Origin: Rhodococcus sp. 4CII
Lineage (GTDB): Bacteria; Actinomycetota; Actinomycetes; Mycobacteriales; Mycobacteriaceae
Direction of reading: 5' to 3'
Assembly: GCF_014256275.1 (NCBI RefSeq)
Contig: NZ_JACCFE010000002.1
Coordinates: 1,736,001 to 1,800,000, forward strand
DNA length: 64,000 bases
In this document: positions 8,266-18,407 of the stretch, one piece after another
Layout: every line of letters begins with the position of its first letter
Position numbering within the stretch: position 1 is the stretch's first letter
Program-made: the position numbers and the translations under genes
Notes under the pieces: generated by a model
Databases searched by the model: none
What the model was told of the DNA's origin: nothing
Seen by the model: only the letters and a program-made list of their open reading frames with translations

Positions 8266-9453
8266 TCATCCCGACTCCGGAACCGTCACCACCACGCGGG
8301 TGCCCACACCGGGCGAGGACGTGACATCGAAGGTGCCACCCAGGCTCTCGACCCGCACGATGTTCGACGCGAGTCCGATATGCCCCTGCGCCACCCGTTC
8401 CGGAACGACGGACGGATCGAATCCCGCGCCGTCGTCCGCGACGGTCAACGTGATCCGCCCGTCGGCATGCTCGAGCGCGAGTTCGATCCTCGTGGCGCGG
8501 GCATGTCTGGTCACGTTGGTGAGCAGTTCCCGCGCCACCCGGTAGAGCAGTTCCTGGCTGTCCGGGTGGCCGACCTCGTCGAGCTTCACCGTCATCTCGA
8601 CCTCACCCCGGCGCTCGTAGAGATCCGCGAGTTCCCGCAGTGCGACGCTGAGGCCCAGTTGCGCGAGCACCTGCGGATGCAAAGTGGTGACGGTGGAACG
8701 CAGCTGCGCGGCGGTCTCACGGAGGGCGGATTCGGCGGCGTCGAGCATCTCGTCCGGGTGCCGCTCCAGTGCCTCCTCCACGTCGAGCCGGGCGGCGAGC
8801 ACATTCTGCAGCGGACCGTCGTGGAGGTGCTCGGCCAATTGCCTGCGCTCGCGTTCCTCGGCGACCATCGACTCCGCAACCAGTTGCTTGCGCACATCCA
8901 TCAGCGAGATCACCGTTGCCGAGCGCCGGACCAGCACGTACGACAACGCCGTGGTCGCGGCCGCGAGCCACAGCAGGAACCCGAAGTACAGGTACACCTC
9001 GTCCGGGAAGCCCACCGCGTCGTCGCGTTTCGAGTAGATGATCCACACCACCTGATACCCGACCGCGGTGCACACCCCGACGATCGCCGTCAGACGCGGC
9101 CGATACTGGAACGCCACCGAGATCGGCAACAGGAAGAACACCGGCAGCAGCACCGAAGTCGCACCGCCCGAGGCGATACACAACGCCACCACCGCGGTGA
9201 CGTCCGCGGCGGTGGACACCCAGCCCGCCCACGGCCCGACCTCCCGCACAAGTACGAAGATCAGCCAGCCGAGCGCGATCGCCGCGTACCCGATCAGCAA
9301 TCCGGCGAACACGTCGGGTTTCCAGTGCGTCACGTGGATCACCGGCCCGAGGAGCGCCATCAGTCCGATCAGCGGTAGCCGCAGGATGGCCGTCACCCGG
9401 ACGGCCTCGGTGGTGTAGCGCCGGACTACGCGACTCTGGGACGGATGGGGCAC
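8266..9453 (-). CDS. Membrane histidine kinase, NarL/LiaS type
   Basis: 395 residues. Five to six hydrophobic segments occupy about residues 22-178. A HisKA_3 dimerisation domain follows, with EERERRQLAEHLHDGPLQN and phospho-acceptor His211, then a HATPase domain with ELLTNVTRHARA (N box, about 305-316) and DDGAGFDP (G box, about 365). It lacks a large extracellular sensor, so the stimulus is probably read within the membrane. The GTG start lies one base after the stop of the response regulator, which precedes it in the transcript. The signal and target genes are unknown. Confidence 0.88.
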   Translation of the reverse strand: MPHPSQSRVVRRYTTEAVRVTAILRLPLIGLMALLGPVIHVTHWKPDVFAGLLIGYAAIALGWLIFVLVREVGPWAGWVSTAADVTAVVALCIASGGATSVLLPVFFLLPISVAFQYRPRLTAIVGVCTAVGYQVVWIIYSKRDDAVGFPDEVYLYFGFLLWLAAATTALSYVLVRRSATVISLMDVRKQLVAESMVAEERERRQLAEHLHDGPLQNVLAARLDVEEALERHPDEMLDAAESALRETAAQLRSTVTTLHPQVLAQLGLSVALRELADLYERRGEVEMTVKLDEVGHPDSQELLYRVARELLTNVTRHARATRIELALEHADGRITLTVADDGAGFDPSVVPERVAQGHIGLASNIVRVESLGGTFDVTSSPGVGTRVVVTVPESG

Positions 9454-9454
9454 G

Positions 9455-10090
9455 TCACTCCAGCAGACCGCGGCGCATCGCCTCGGCCACGGCTGCGGCG
9501 CGGTCGCTGACCCCGAGTTTCTCGTAGAGCCGCTGCACGTGGGTCTTCACCGTCGACGGGGCGAGGTACAGTTCGCCGGCGATCGTGGGAATGCTCTGGC
9601 CCCGCGCGATGAGCGCCAGCACTTCCTTCTCCCGGCCGCTCAGCACCGGGCCCGCCGGTTCACGGCGGCGGCGCACCTCCCCCGCCAGTCCGACGGCAAG
9701 GGAGGCGGGCAGGACGTCCCTGCCCTGGGCGCAGTCCAGGACGGCCTTCACGATCTCGGCTCGCGTCGACTCCTTCGGCAGGAACCCCGCGGCCCCCTCC
9801 TGCAGTGCGTGGTAGACGATCGCGGACTCGTCGTGCGCCGACAGCAGCAGTACCCGCGTGGCGAGTTCGGACTGTCGCACGGCCGCGGCGACCTGCGAAC
9901 CGTCCAGTTCGGGCATCCGGTAGTCGAGCAGGGCGACGTCGGGACCGAGTTCGCGGATCAGGGCCAGCGCCGCCGCGCCGTCGTCGGCCTCGCCGACCAC
10001 CTCGATGTCGCCACTCGCGACGAGGGCACGGACGACGCCGTCCCGGAAGATCGGGTGGTCGTCGCCCACCACCACACGCACGGCACTCAC
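9455..10090 (-). CDS. LuxR/NarL-family response regulator
   Basis: A receiver domain comes first: VVVGDDHPIF acidic pocket, phospho-acceptor Asp56 in VALLDYRMPELDG, LLSAHDE and the Lys of FLPKES. A LuxR-type helix-turn-helix follows: LSGREKEVLALIARGQSIPTIAGELYL, then STVKTHVQRLYEKLG. It is the cognate regulator of the kinase encoded directly downstream on the same transcript. I chose the GTG at 10090, giving 211 residues, the usual NarL length; a GTG at 10135 would add 15 residues not resembling the family. Neither has a strong ribosome-binding site, so the start is uncertain. Confidence 0.88.
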   Translation of the reverse strand: MSAVRVVVGDDHPIFRDGVVRALVASGDIEVVGEADDGAAALALIRELGPDVALLDYRMPELDGSQVAAAVRQSELATRVLLLSAHDESAIVYHALQEGAAGFLPKESTRAEIVKAVLDCAQGRDVLPASLAVGLAGEVRRRREPAGPVLSGREKEVLALIARGQSIPTIAGELYLAPSTVKTHVQRLYEKLGVSDRAAAVAEAMRRGLLE

Positions 10091-10372
10091 GGCGCGGTCC
10101 GATGCGTGTCGACCCCGGCGAAGTCCATTGCTCACTTTCTCACGAGACCGGGCCCGCGCGGAGCACTTCGCCGAGCCCTGTCCCCCGATCGGGGGACAGC
10201 GAATTCATCCAGGTCCCGGTCCTGTCGGCGGACAGACGGCAACGCTCATTCGCGACATAGTTGATGCATACCGGAAAGCGGGGAGATCGGAAACCGAAAC
10301 CCCCACGGCCCCAGACGTTCCACCCCCAGAAGCGTCAGAACCCCGACGTTCCCGAACTCAGGAGAAGCCATC

Positions 10373-10849
10373 ATGCGCACTCACGTCCGCCGCCGCGTCG
10401 CACTCTTCATCGCCCTGCCCGCCACCGCCGTGGCCGTCACCGGATTCGCGATCGCCGCCACCGGGGTCGCCAATGCCGGCACGATGCCGACATCGGGACC
10501 CACCATCGCGATGACGATCAGCAACGACACCGATCTGCCGATGGTTCTGGCAGGGTGGTCGAACCCCTACGGTCAGTGGATCCAGGCGCCGTCCGACTAC
10601 CTCGCCCCGCACAGCAGCGAGATCGTGAAGGCATACTCCACCGACCCGAACGGCGTCGAAGTCGACGCCACCTATTCACTCGCCGGCGGCGCCCAGGCCG
10701 TGTTCCGCGCCGACAACTACATCAACACGACCGACGTGGACGGCACCCGCGTGGACGCCGACTTCGGCCACGGCTACGGCATCAGCAGCTGGATCGACTC
10801 GGGCTACCCGAACATGAACGCCGGCTACCACCTGTACGGACAACCCTGA
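10373..10849 (+). CDS. Small secreted protein, unknown function
   Basis: 158 residues. A signal peptide is clear: basic MRTHVRRR, a hydrophobic stretch, and an Ala-rich cleavage region near residues 32-36 (VANAG). The mature part is rich in Asn, Asp, Tyr, Ser and Gly, with alternating beta-type segments such as TIAMTISNDTDLPMVLAGW and YGQWIQAPSDYLAPHSSEIV. This resembles small secreted beta-sandwich proteins (aegerolysin-like), but no diagnostic motif allows a firm call. It has no cysteine. CAGGAG precedes the ATG. It is divergent from the two-component operon, which could regulate it. Confidence 0.75.
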   Translation: MRTHVRRRVALFIALPATAVAVTGFAIAATGVANAGTMPTSGPTIAMTISNDTDLPMVLAGWSNPYGQWIQAPSDYLAPHSSEIVKAYSTDPNGVEVDATYSLAGGAQAVFRADNYINTTDVDGTRVDADFGHGYGISSWIDSGYPNMNAGYHLYGQP

Positions 10850-10895
10850 TCCGCGCACCCGACCATCACCGAACCCTCGACGAAAGACAGAAGAC

Positions 10896-11042
10896 ATGTT
10901 CACGAACGTCACCGACACCCCCACACCCACCCTCTCCCGCGCCCTCTGGACCACCGAAGAGATCAAGGCACGTCTCGAGGATATGGACATTCCGCGCACA
11001 CGCACCCGCCGCGGGCCCCGCTGGGGCAGCCGCGACCGATAA
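10896..11042 (+). CDS. Possible 48-residue protein, unknown
   Basis: A short frame 46 bases after the secreted-protein gene on the same strand. The product has a Thr/Pro-rich start, a short helical stretch with LWTTEEIKARLEDMDIP, and a basic tail RTRTRRGPRWGSRDR. A purine-rich GAAAGACAGAAG lies upstream of the ATG. It ends 20 bases before a strong hairpin, consistent with the last gene of a transcript. It could be a small nucleic-acid-binding protein, but there is no family match. Confidence 0.4.
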   Translation: MFTNVTDTPTPTLSRALWTTEEIKARLEDMDIPRTRTRRGPRWGSRDR

Positions 11043-11062
11043 GCCTGGGTGGGGCCGGGGCC

Positions 11063-11105
11063 CGATGTCGCACTGGTTCATTTCGTCTGGACCAGTGCGA
11101 CATCG
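11063..11105. terminator. Bidirectional hairpin between convergent genes
   Basis: CGATGTCGCACTGGT (11063-11077) and its exact reverse complement ACCAGTGCGACATCG (11091-11105) flank a 13-base loop. It lies between the plus-strand small ORF and the end of hspR. It probably terminates both transcripts, although no U-tract follows. A related but direct repeat occurs at 16075-16116. Confidence 0.6.
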
Positions 11106-11127
11106 GTTCGTCTGTTCACGGCGCGGG

Positions 11128-11535
11128 TCAGCGCTGGTGTCGCGGCTTCCACACGACGAGTGCGTTGCTCCGCGGGATCGGCACGAGGTCGCGCCGGTAA
11201 CCGGCGTGGACCTTCGAGATCTCCTCCGCGAGCTCGCGAACCCGATGTTGCAGGGCCTCCACCTGGTTGGTGAGTTCGATGATCCGCTTGATCCCGGCGA
11301 GATTGACGCCCTCGTCCTGGGAGAGGCGTTGCACCTCACGGAGCAGAGCCACATCCCGCGGCGAGTACCGCCGCCCGCCGCCGGACGTGCGGTGCGGGGT
11401 GACGAGACCGAGCCGGTCGTAGTTGCGCAGGGTCTGCGCGTGCATGCCGGCGAGTTCCGCGGCCACCGAGATCACGAAGATCTGGGCGTCCGGATCAACG
11501 GCGGTCTCGCGTGGATCCTGGGTCGTGTCGCTCAT
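11128..11535 (-). CDS. hspR: HspR, MerR-family heat-shock repressor
   Basis: 135 residues from ATG at 11535. The MerR helix-turn-helix has QTLRNYDRLGLVTPHRTSGG and GRRYSPRDVALLREVQRL; a coiled-coil with TNQVEALQHRVRELAEEISK follows. HspR represses the dnaK operon by binding HAIR inverted repeats, with DnaK as co-repressor in Streptomyces and Mycobacterium. It is the last gene of dnaK-grpE-dnaJ-hspR, starting in a TGATG overlap with the dnaJ stop, so it is autoregulated through the dnaK promoter, where two HAIR-like sites are visible. Confidence 0.93.
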   Translation of the reverse strand: MSDTTQDPRETAVDPDAQIFVISVAAELAGMHAQTLRNYDRLGLVTPHRTSGGGRRYSPRDVALLREVQRLSQDEGVNLAGIKRIIELTNQVEALQHRVRELAEEISKVHAGYRRDLVPIPRSNALVVWKPRHQR

Positions 11536-12719
11536 CAGGCACCTGCCCACCCGGCCCTGGGATCGAATCCGCTGGCCTTCTCTGCTTCCAGATAGGTCTT
11601 CAGTGCTTCGGAGGCCGGGTCGTCGAGCTTCTGTGGGACAGCGACCTTGACGGTGACCAGCAGGTCACCGGCGCCGCCGGCGCGTTTGGGGACACCTCGT
11701 CCGCGCACGCGCAGGATCCGGCCGTCGGCCGTGCCCGCCGGAATCTTCACGCCGACCCGCCCTTCCAGGGTGGGGACGGAGACGGTGGTTCCGAGCACGA
11801 GCTCACCGTAACTGACGGGGACCACGAGTGTGAGGTCGTCGCCGTTGCGTCCGAACACCTTGTCGGGCTTCACCCGGACCGTCACGAACAGGTCGCCGGA
11901 GGGCGCGCCGCGCAGACCCGCCTCACCCTGCCCGGCCAGCCGGATCTTCTGTCCGTCACTGACGCCCGCGGGAACGCGGACGGTGATGGTGCGGGTGCGG
12001 TTGGTGACCCCGTTGCCGTGGCAGACCTCGCACGGGGAGTCGATGATGGAGCCGGTGCCGCGGCAGTCGTCGCACGGCTCACTGAACCCGAACGCGCCCT
12101 GGTTCCGGCTGACGATTCCGGTTCCGTTGCAGCGCGGGCACACCCGCGGGCTGGTGCCCGGTTTCGCCCCGCTGCCGTGGCACGTGGTGCACGGTGACGG
12201 GCTGGTCAGCCGCAGCGGAACCGTGACTCCCAGCGTGGCTTCGCGGAACTCGAGCGTGGTCTCCGTCTCGACGTCGCTTCCTCGCCGGGGACGGTTGGTG
12301 GTGCGGGTCGCGCCGCCGCCGGCCGCGCCGCGATTGAACAGGCCGCCGAAGATGTCGCCGATACCGCCGTCACCGGCCGCCGCTCCGCCACCACCGAACA
12401 GGTCGTTGATGTCGAATCCGCCCTGACCGAAACCGCCGGCTCCGGGGTTGAATCCGCCGCCGCCCTGACCGAACCCACCGCTGGCAAACAGGCGCCGCGC
12501 CTCGTCGTACTCCTTGCGCTTGGCAGGATCGGACAGCACGGCGTGGGCTTCGCTGACGGACTTGAACCGTTCCTCGGCCTTGGTGTCGCCGGGGTTCGCG
12601 TCGGGATGGAGGTCGCGGGCGAGCTTGCGATACGCCTTCTTGATCTCGTCCGCGGACGCGTGGGACGAGACGCCCAGCTCCTTGTAGAAGTCCTTTTCGA
12701 TCCACTCCCGCTGGCTCAC
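11535..12719 (-). CDS. dnaJ: DnaJ co-chaperone (type I)
   Basis: 394 residues. The J domain (about 8-75) has the HPD motif in LARDLHPDANPG. A Gly/Phe-rich region with GGFGQGG repeats follows. Next comes a zinc-finger domain with four CxxCxGxG-type repeats (CTTCHGSG, CPRCNGTG, CDDCRGTG, CEVCHGNG) and a C-terminal substrate-binding domain. It stimulates DnaK ATPase and delivers unfolded protein. GTG at 12719 is chosen because GGAGGAG lies just upstream; a longer frame with a basic Arg-rich extension is not supported. It starts 22 bases after grpE and is coupled to hspR. Confidence 0.95.
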   Translation of the reverse strand: MSQREWIEKDFYKELGVSSHASADEIKKAYRKLARDLHPDANPGDTKAEERFKSVSEAHAVLSDPAKRKEYDEARRLFASGGFGQGGGGFNPGAGGFGQGGFDINDLFGGGGAAAGDGGIGDIFGGLFNRGAAGGGATRTTNRPRRGSDVETETTLEFREATLGVTVPLRLTSPSPCTTCHGSGAKPGTSPRVCPRCNGTGIVSRNQGAFGFSEPCDDCRGTGSIIDSPCEVCHGNGVTNRTRTITVRVPAGVSDGQKIRLAGQGEAGLRGAPSGDLFVTVRVKPDKVFGRNGDDLTLVVPVSYGELVLGTTVSVPTLEGRVGVKIPAGTADGRILRVRGRGVPKRAGGAGDLLVTVKVAVPQKLDDPASEALKTYLEAEKASGFDPRAGWAGA

Positions 12720-12741
12720 TGGGCGTCTCCTCCTCTCGCTC

Positions 12742-13373
12742 TTACTCTTGTTCCGACCGGGCGGACGTCGCCGCCTCGTCGGAGGTGTTCGCATCGGCGT
12801 CGCCGGTGCGATCGATCACAGCTACCATCGCATGCCGCAGGACGCGATCACCGAATTTGTAGCCCTTTCGCATCACCGTGCCGAGAACGGGGTCGGAACC
12901 CTCGCCCTCGTGCTGCACTGCCTCGTGCAGCGCCGGATCGAATGCGTCACCCTCGGCACCGAACTCGCTCAGGCCAAGCGAGGTGAGGGTGCCGGTGAGC
13001 TTGTCCGCCACACCTTTCAGCGGCCCCGAGTCGAGGTCGCCGTGGCTGCGTGCGCGGTCGAGGTCGTCCAGCACCGCGATGAGCTCACCGACGACGGACG
13101 CCTTGGCGTTCGCGATGTCGGACTGCTTGTCGCGCTGGACGCGGCGACGATAGTTGGCGTACTCGGCCTGCAGTCGCTGCAGGTCCGCGGTGCGCTCCGC
13201 CAACTCGTCCGTCTCCGGCTGCGCCCCTTCGTCCACCGAGTCGGGCTGCGGAGCGGCAGCGGCGCCCGCGAGGGACTCCACTACCGGCTCCGCGTCCCGG
13301 GTCTGACCGGTCTCGGGGTCGATCTTCCGCTTGTCCACGAAAGTGACCGGTTCCTGCTCGGTGTTGTCGGACG

Positions 13374-13377
<4 letters not shown>
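12742..13377 (-). CDS. grpE: GrpE nucleotide-exchange factor
   Basis: 211 residues. An acidic, disordered N-terminus (about 1-55) is followed by a long coiled coil (LAERTADLQRLQAEYANYRRR) and the beta domain with DPALHEAVQHEGEGSDPVLGTVMRKGYKFGDRVLRHAMV, the GrpE signature region. It releases ADP from DnaK. The GTG start overlaps the dnaK stop as GTGA, so translation is coupled. The acidic C-terminal tail is normal for actinobacterial GrpE. Confidence 0.94.
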
Positions 13378-15218
<1,841 letters not shown>

Positions 15219-15288
15219 AGTGTTCCTCACTTTCGTTTTGCAGTCCTGTGGGCAGGCTATTTCTGACTGAACTGCGATGTTGGCGCTT

Positions 15289-15309
15289 GGTGAGCGCCCT
15301 CCGCTCAAG
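15289..15309 (-). promoter_or_regulatory. HAIR-like HspR operator, dnaK-proximal
   Basis: On the minus strand CTTGAGC, seven bases, then GCTCACC. The HspR consensus is CTTGAGT-N7-ACTCAAG. One half is nearly perfect and the other degenerate. It lies about 70 bases upstream of the dnaK start. Confidence 0.6.
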
Positions 15310-15343
15310 TTTGCACTCCGACACCGTCGCGAGTCAATTCGAA

Positions 15344-15364
15344 CTTGAGTCTTGCACGCTCAAT
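15344..15364. promoter_or_regulatory. HAIR element, HspR operator
   Basis: CTTGAGT, seven bases (cttgcac), GCTCAAT. The first half matches the HAIR consensus exactly and the second in five of seven positions. It is about 125 bases upstream of dnaK; together with the proximal site it explains heat-shock repression of the operon. Confidence 0.7.
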
Positions 15365-15471
15365 CTTGTCGTAGGGCTCAACGGAGGGGTGCGGAGATTT
15401 GTTCCCGGCGCCCGAACTTTTCTTCGGACACGGCCCCGAGCGGGTCTGCCCGCCGGGGGTCGGTCGCTCGA

Positions 15472-15477
15472 TAGGAT
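15472..15477 (+). promoter_or_regulatory. -10 element for a leaderless transcript
   Basis: TAGGAT lies six bases before the GTG at 15484, so transcription would start at or next to the start codon. No ribosome-binding site precedes this GTG, consistent with leaderless translation. Confidence 0.5.
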
Positions 15478-15483
15478 CGCAGC

Positions 15484-16065
15484 GTGACGACACCCGAACA
15501 GCCGCCAGGCCGGCCGGCAGCGCCGCGACCCGTACCGCCGCGTCCGGAGTTCGCGGTCACCCCGCTGCGCGCCGCCCCGACCGATACGACCCCGAAGGCC
15601 GTCACGGTGTCACTGTCCGCATGGGTGGGGTCGTTCGTCGTCCTCGCCGGAATCGCGGGGGCCATCGCCCTCGACCTCGGCGCGGTGCGCGACGCCCTCG
15701 AGGCGTCGGTGGCCGCGGACAACCCCGGCGACTCCGCGACGGACATCACCGACACGGTGAATCTGACGTTGATCGGCTGCGGCGCCATCGCGGTCGTCCT
15801 GATCCTTCTCGGACTGATCGGGATCCAGCTCCTGCGTGCCCGCAAGCCGGCGGGCCAGATCACCCTCGCCGTCGTCGGCGCCCTCAGCGTTGCCGGCGGG
15901 GTGGGCCTGTGGACCCTGCTGTCCGATGCCGGCGACGCGACCGCGGGAGTGCTGCAGTGGGCGCCGCTCGCCTACAGCGCCCTGGTCGCGGTGGGGGTAC
16001 TCGCCCTGTTCGCCCCCGGCGTGTCCGCGTGGCTGCACCGGAGTCGCCGAGACTCGACGCCCTAG
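15484..16065 (+). CDS. Membrane protein with proline-rich N-terminus, unknown function
   Basis: 193 residues. The first 40 residues are Pro/Arg-rich and cytoplasmic. Four hydrophobic helices follow at about 47-66, 94-117, 125-146 and 160-180. No known motif was recognised. The start codon GTG appears leaderless behind TAGGAT. It is divergent from dnaK, with the HAIR operators in between. Such Pro-rich, four-helix proteins are common and uncharacterised in Rhodococcus relatives. Confidence 0.75.
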   Translation: MTTPEQPPGRPAAPRPVPPRPEFAVTPLRAAPTDTTPKAVTVSLSAWVGSFVVLAGIAGAIALDLGAVRDALEASVAADNPGDSATDITDTVNLTLIGCGAIAVVLILLGLIGIQLLRARKPAGQITLAVVGALSVAGGVGLWTLLSDAGDATAGVLQWAPLAYSALVAVGVLALFAPGVSAWLHRSRRDSTP

Positions 16066-16074
16066 CGGCGCCCA

Positions 16075-16116
16075 ATGTCACACCGGTGCAATCCGACTGA
16101 ACGGATGTCACATCGG
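16075..16116. repeat. Short direct repeat ATGTCACAyCGG
   Basis: ATGTCACACCGG (16075-16086) and ATGTCACATCGG (16105-16116) differ at one base and are 30 bases apart, between the membrane protein and DinB genes. The core resembles the arms of the hairpin at 11063-11105. It may be a binding site or a decayed interspersed element. Confidence 0.45.
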
Positions 16117-16201
16117 GCGAGGCGGCGGGCCGGGAGAACCCTGAAGAATGGCCTTCTAATAAGGACCGTTTCTGACCTCAATCACTTCTATCGTTCTTCT
16201 C

Positions 16202-16744
16202 ATGACCACTTCACAGCAGTCCACGGCCACCGGTGAGCGCGCCGACATCCTCCAGATCCTGCAGGAGCAACGCGCCACCCTGTTGATCACCGTCCGCGGC
16301 ATCGACGACGCACAGGCACGGCAACGCTCCACCGTCAGCGACCTGACGCTCGGCGGACTGATCAAGCACGTTCTGCACACGGAAAAGCACTGGGTCGAAA
16401 CCATTCTCGAACCCGACGAGAACGCGGAGTTCGACATGGAGTGGGCGATGGAGAAGTACTACATGCGCGACGACGAGACTCTCGAGGGACTGCTGGCCGA
16501 GTACGCCGAGGTGGCCCGCGCGACGGAGACCGCCGTCGCCGGCCTCGACGACCTCGACGTGCTGATCCCCCTGCCGACCGCCCCCTGGGCACCCGAGCGG
16601 CAGTGGTGGACGATCCGCCGCACCCTGCTCCACATCATCCGGGAGACCGGCCACCACTCCGGTCACGCCGACATCATCCGGGAATCGCTCGACGGCGGAA
16701 ACACCACCATGCAGATGGGCGCCGACGCCGGCATGGAGTTCTGA
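16202..16744 (+). CDS. DinB/DUF664 family protein
   Basis: 180 residues with the DinB four-helix fold. LTLGGLIKHVLHTEKHWVE supplies the first metal-binding His, and LHIIRETGHHSGHADIIRES the C-terminal H-x3-H pair, the metal site of the DinB/YfiT superfamily. Relatives include mycothiol-dependent S-transferases, but the substrate is unknown. TATCGT lies eight bases before the ATG and no ribosome-binding site is seen, so this may also be leaderless. A strong hairpin follows the stop at once. Confidence 0.82.
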   Translation: MTTSQQSTATGERADILQILQEQRATLLITVRGIDDAQARQRSTVSDLTLGGLIKHVLHTEKHWVETILEPDENAEFDMEWAMEKYYMRDDETLEGLLAEYAEVARATETAVAGLDDLDVLIPLPTAPWAPERQWWTIRRTLLHIIRETGHHSGHADIIRESLDGGNTTMQMGADAGMEF

Positions 16745-16751
16745 CCGGAAC

Positions 16752-16800
16752 AGACGAGAACGCCTCACCGGGTCCGGGTTCCGGTGAGACGTTCTCGTCT
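16752..16800 (+). terminator. Strong hairpin after the DinB gene
   Basis: AGACGAGAACG-C-CTCACCGG pairs with CCGGTGAG-A-CGTTCTCGTCT around a nine-base loop: a 19-pair stem with one mismatch, eight bases after the stop. It has no clear U-tract. It also separates the gene from the tnpB element, which was inserted just beyond it. Confidence 0.75.
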
Positions 16801-16814
16801 CGGCAGTGGCGGTC

Positions 16815-18290
16815 TGGGGTGTTGACGTACCTCCTGCGGTTCAACTTTCGCCGACTGGTGAGAACTATCGTGCCGCTCAACCGGGGTGCTGGGCCACCTA
16901 CCCCAGGGTGAGCGTTCCCCACCCCGGGGCCGGGGCCGAACTCGGTCACGTGACCACGGTTGCACTCCGCTCAGTCTCCGCGCTGTGCTGCTGCCCAGAA
17001 AAAGTCGTTTTGACGTCCTCCGCGACCCGAGGGCCGGGATTCGCTACCACAGCCTGTCGGCTGTCTCGACGGGTTCCTGCTTCGCCGCGCTGTGCCGGCA
17101 TCGCTGCCGGACTTACCCGCGCTCCACAAGCGTTTAGACTCTCGGCGCGTCCCGCCGCGAGGATATTCTTGGCCGCATTGTGGTCCCGGTCGTGGACAGA
17201 ACCACGTATACACGTCCAATCGCGCACGTTCAATGGCAGACTTTCGCCGACCGTTCCACACGTCGAACACATCTTCGTAGAGGGAAACCACCGATCGACT
17301 CGATGGAATGTGCGTTCGTGACGGATCGCCTTGTACTCGAGCATCGAGACGAATGCTGACCAGCCGGCGTCGTGGACTGATTTTGCCAACCGCGTGCGAG
17401 CGAGACCGTTCACAGCCAGGTTCTCTACGTATACCGCTTGGTTCTCGCGGATGATGCGCGTTGAAGCCTGATGACGAAAGTCCCTGCGTGCATCGGCAAT
17501 CCTGGTGTGCAACCTCGCGACCCTACGCACCGTCTTTCGCCGATTGTTGGATCCCTTCTGTTTCCTGGCCGCCGCTCGCTGGGCCTTGGCGATTCTGTGT
17601 TGTGCGCGACGGAGCAGTCGGGGGTTCTCGATGACTGTGCCGTCCGAGAGCACCGCAAACGCGGTCAATCCAAGGTCGATACCAACTTCCGAATCCACCG
17701 CCGTCAGGGGTTCACCGACGGTCTGCACCACGAAGGATGCGAAGTACCGATCCGAGGCGTCCTTGATGATCGTCACCGACGACGGCTCTGCGGGCAGCTC
17801 CCGAGACAACCTGATCTCGATCTTGCCGATCTTCGGTAGCGACAGTTTCCGACCGTCGGAGATCTTGAATCCGGCGCTACGCGTGAACCGGATGGACTGC
17901 CGGTTATCTTTGCGCGACCGGAACCTCGGCGGCTTGAACTTTCGGCCCTTCCTCTTCCCACTGAGACTCGCAAAGAAATTGCGATATGCGGCATTCAAGT
18001 CTGCCAATGCCTGTTGCAGCACCACGGAGGACACCTCGGACAGCCACGCGCGTTCGGGTGTCTTCTTCGCCTCGGTGATGATCCGCCGCGACAGTTGCCC
18101 GTCGGTCGGATACGGCAAGCCGGATTCCCGTGCATCGATGCGGGCACACAACGCATCGTTGAACACCACACGTGCGCATCCGAACGCCCGCGCCAGCGAG
18201 AGCTGTTGAGCGGGGGTCGGATAGATCCGGAACTTGTATCGCAAATGCACTGTCGCAGTGTCGCATACGAGTACGACAAGAAATCAGCTC
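16815..18290 (-). mobile_element. Solo-tnpB element, IS200/IS605 or IS607 type (no tnpA)
   Basis: The unit is tnpB plus flanking noncoding sequence. No Y1 or serine transposase accompanies it. Ends are approximate. At the right end (low coordinates), read on the minus strand, GTTGAACCGCAGGAGG is followed by TACGTCAAC, forming GTTGA/TCAAC arms; this could be the 3' end of the guide-type omega RNA, whose guide would be the sequence left of about 16819. At the left end CACTG-CGA-CAGTG overlaps the tnpB start codon. Lower-GC codon use than the neighbours suggests transfer. Confidence 0.6.
16946..18250 (-). CDS. tnpB: TnpB RNA-guided nuclease-type protein (OrfB)
   Basis: 434 residues from a GTG start. 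The N-terminal YKFRIYPTPAQQLSLARAFG and the RuvC-like core with VGIDLGLTAF (first Asp), VYVENLAV (Glu) and HDRDHNAAKN (last Asp) are all present. The zinc finger has an intact first CSTCG, but the second knuckle reads WTCIRGSVHDRD, where family members have C-x-x-C-G before HDRD; one residue, including the fourth Cys, is missing. TnpB proteins are omega-RNA-guided DNA nucleases that maintain the element. The long C-terminal tail (about 50 residues after AAKNILAAGR) overlaps the region where the guide RNA is normally encoded. Activity is doubtful because of the altered zinc finger. Confidence 0.88.
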   Translation of the reverse strand: MHLRYKFRIYPTPAQQLSLARAFGCARVVFNDALCARIDARESGLPYPTDGQLSRRIITEAKKTPERAWLSEVSSVVLQQALADLNAAYRNFFASLSGKRKGRKFKPPRFRSRKDNRQSIRFTRSAGFKISDGRKLSLPKIGKIEIRLSRELPAEPSSVTIIKDASDRYFASFVVQTVGEPLTAVDSEVGIDLGLTAFAVLSDGTVIENPRLLRRAQHRIAKAQRAAARKQKGSNNRRKTVRRVARLHTRIADARRDFRHQASTRIIRENQAVYVENLAVNGLARTRLAKSVHDAGWSAFVSMLEYKAIRHERTFHRVDRWFPSTKMCSTCGTVGESLPLNVRDWTCIRGSVHDRDHNAAKNILAAGRAESLNACGARVSPAAMPAQRGEAGTRRDSRQAVVANPGPRVAEDVKTTFSGQQHSAETERSATVVT

Positions 18291-18374
18291 AGGCGACGGT
18301 CCACCGCCCGAGACGAGATCTTTCATCGCCATTTCTTGGCAACGGCCGCAGATTTGCACAGACGCGCACTTGTG

Positions 18375-18402
18375 TTGACTTTCGATCGACAGTCGACAGA
18401 AT
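18375..18402 (+). promoter_or_regulatory. Promoter of galT, leaderless
   Basis: TTGACT (18375-18380), 16 bases, CAGAAT (18397-18402). The A of the galT ATG at 18408 is six bases after the -10 element, the usual transcription start position, and no ribosome-binding site is present. Confidence 0.6.
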
Positions 18403-18407
18403 GAGAT

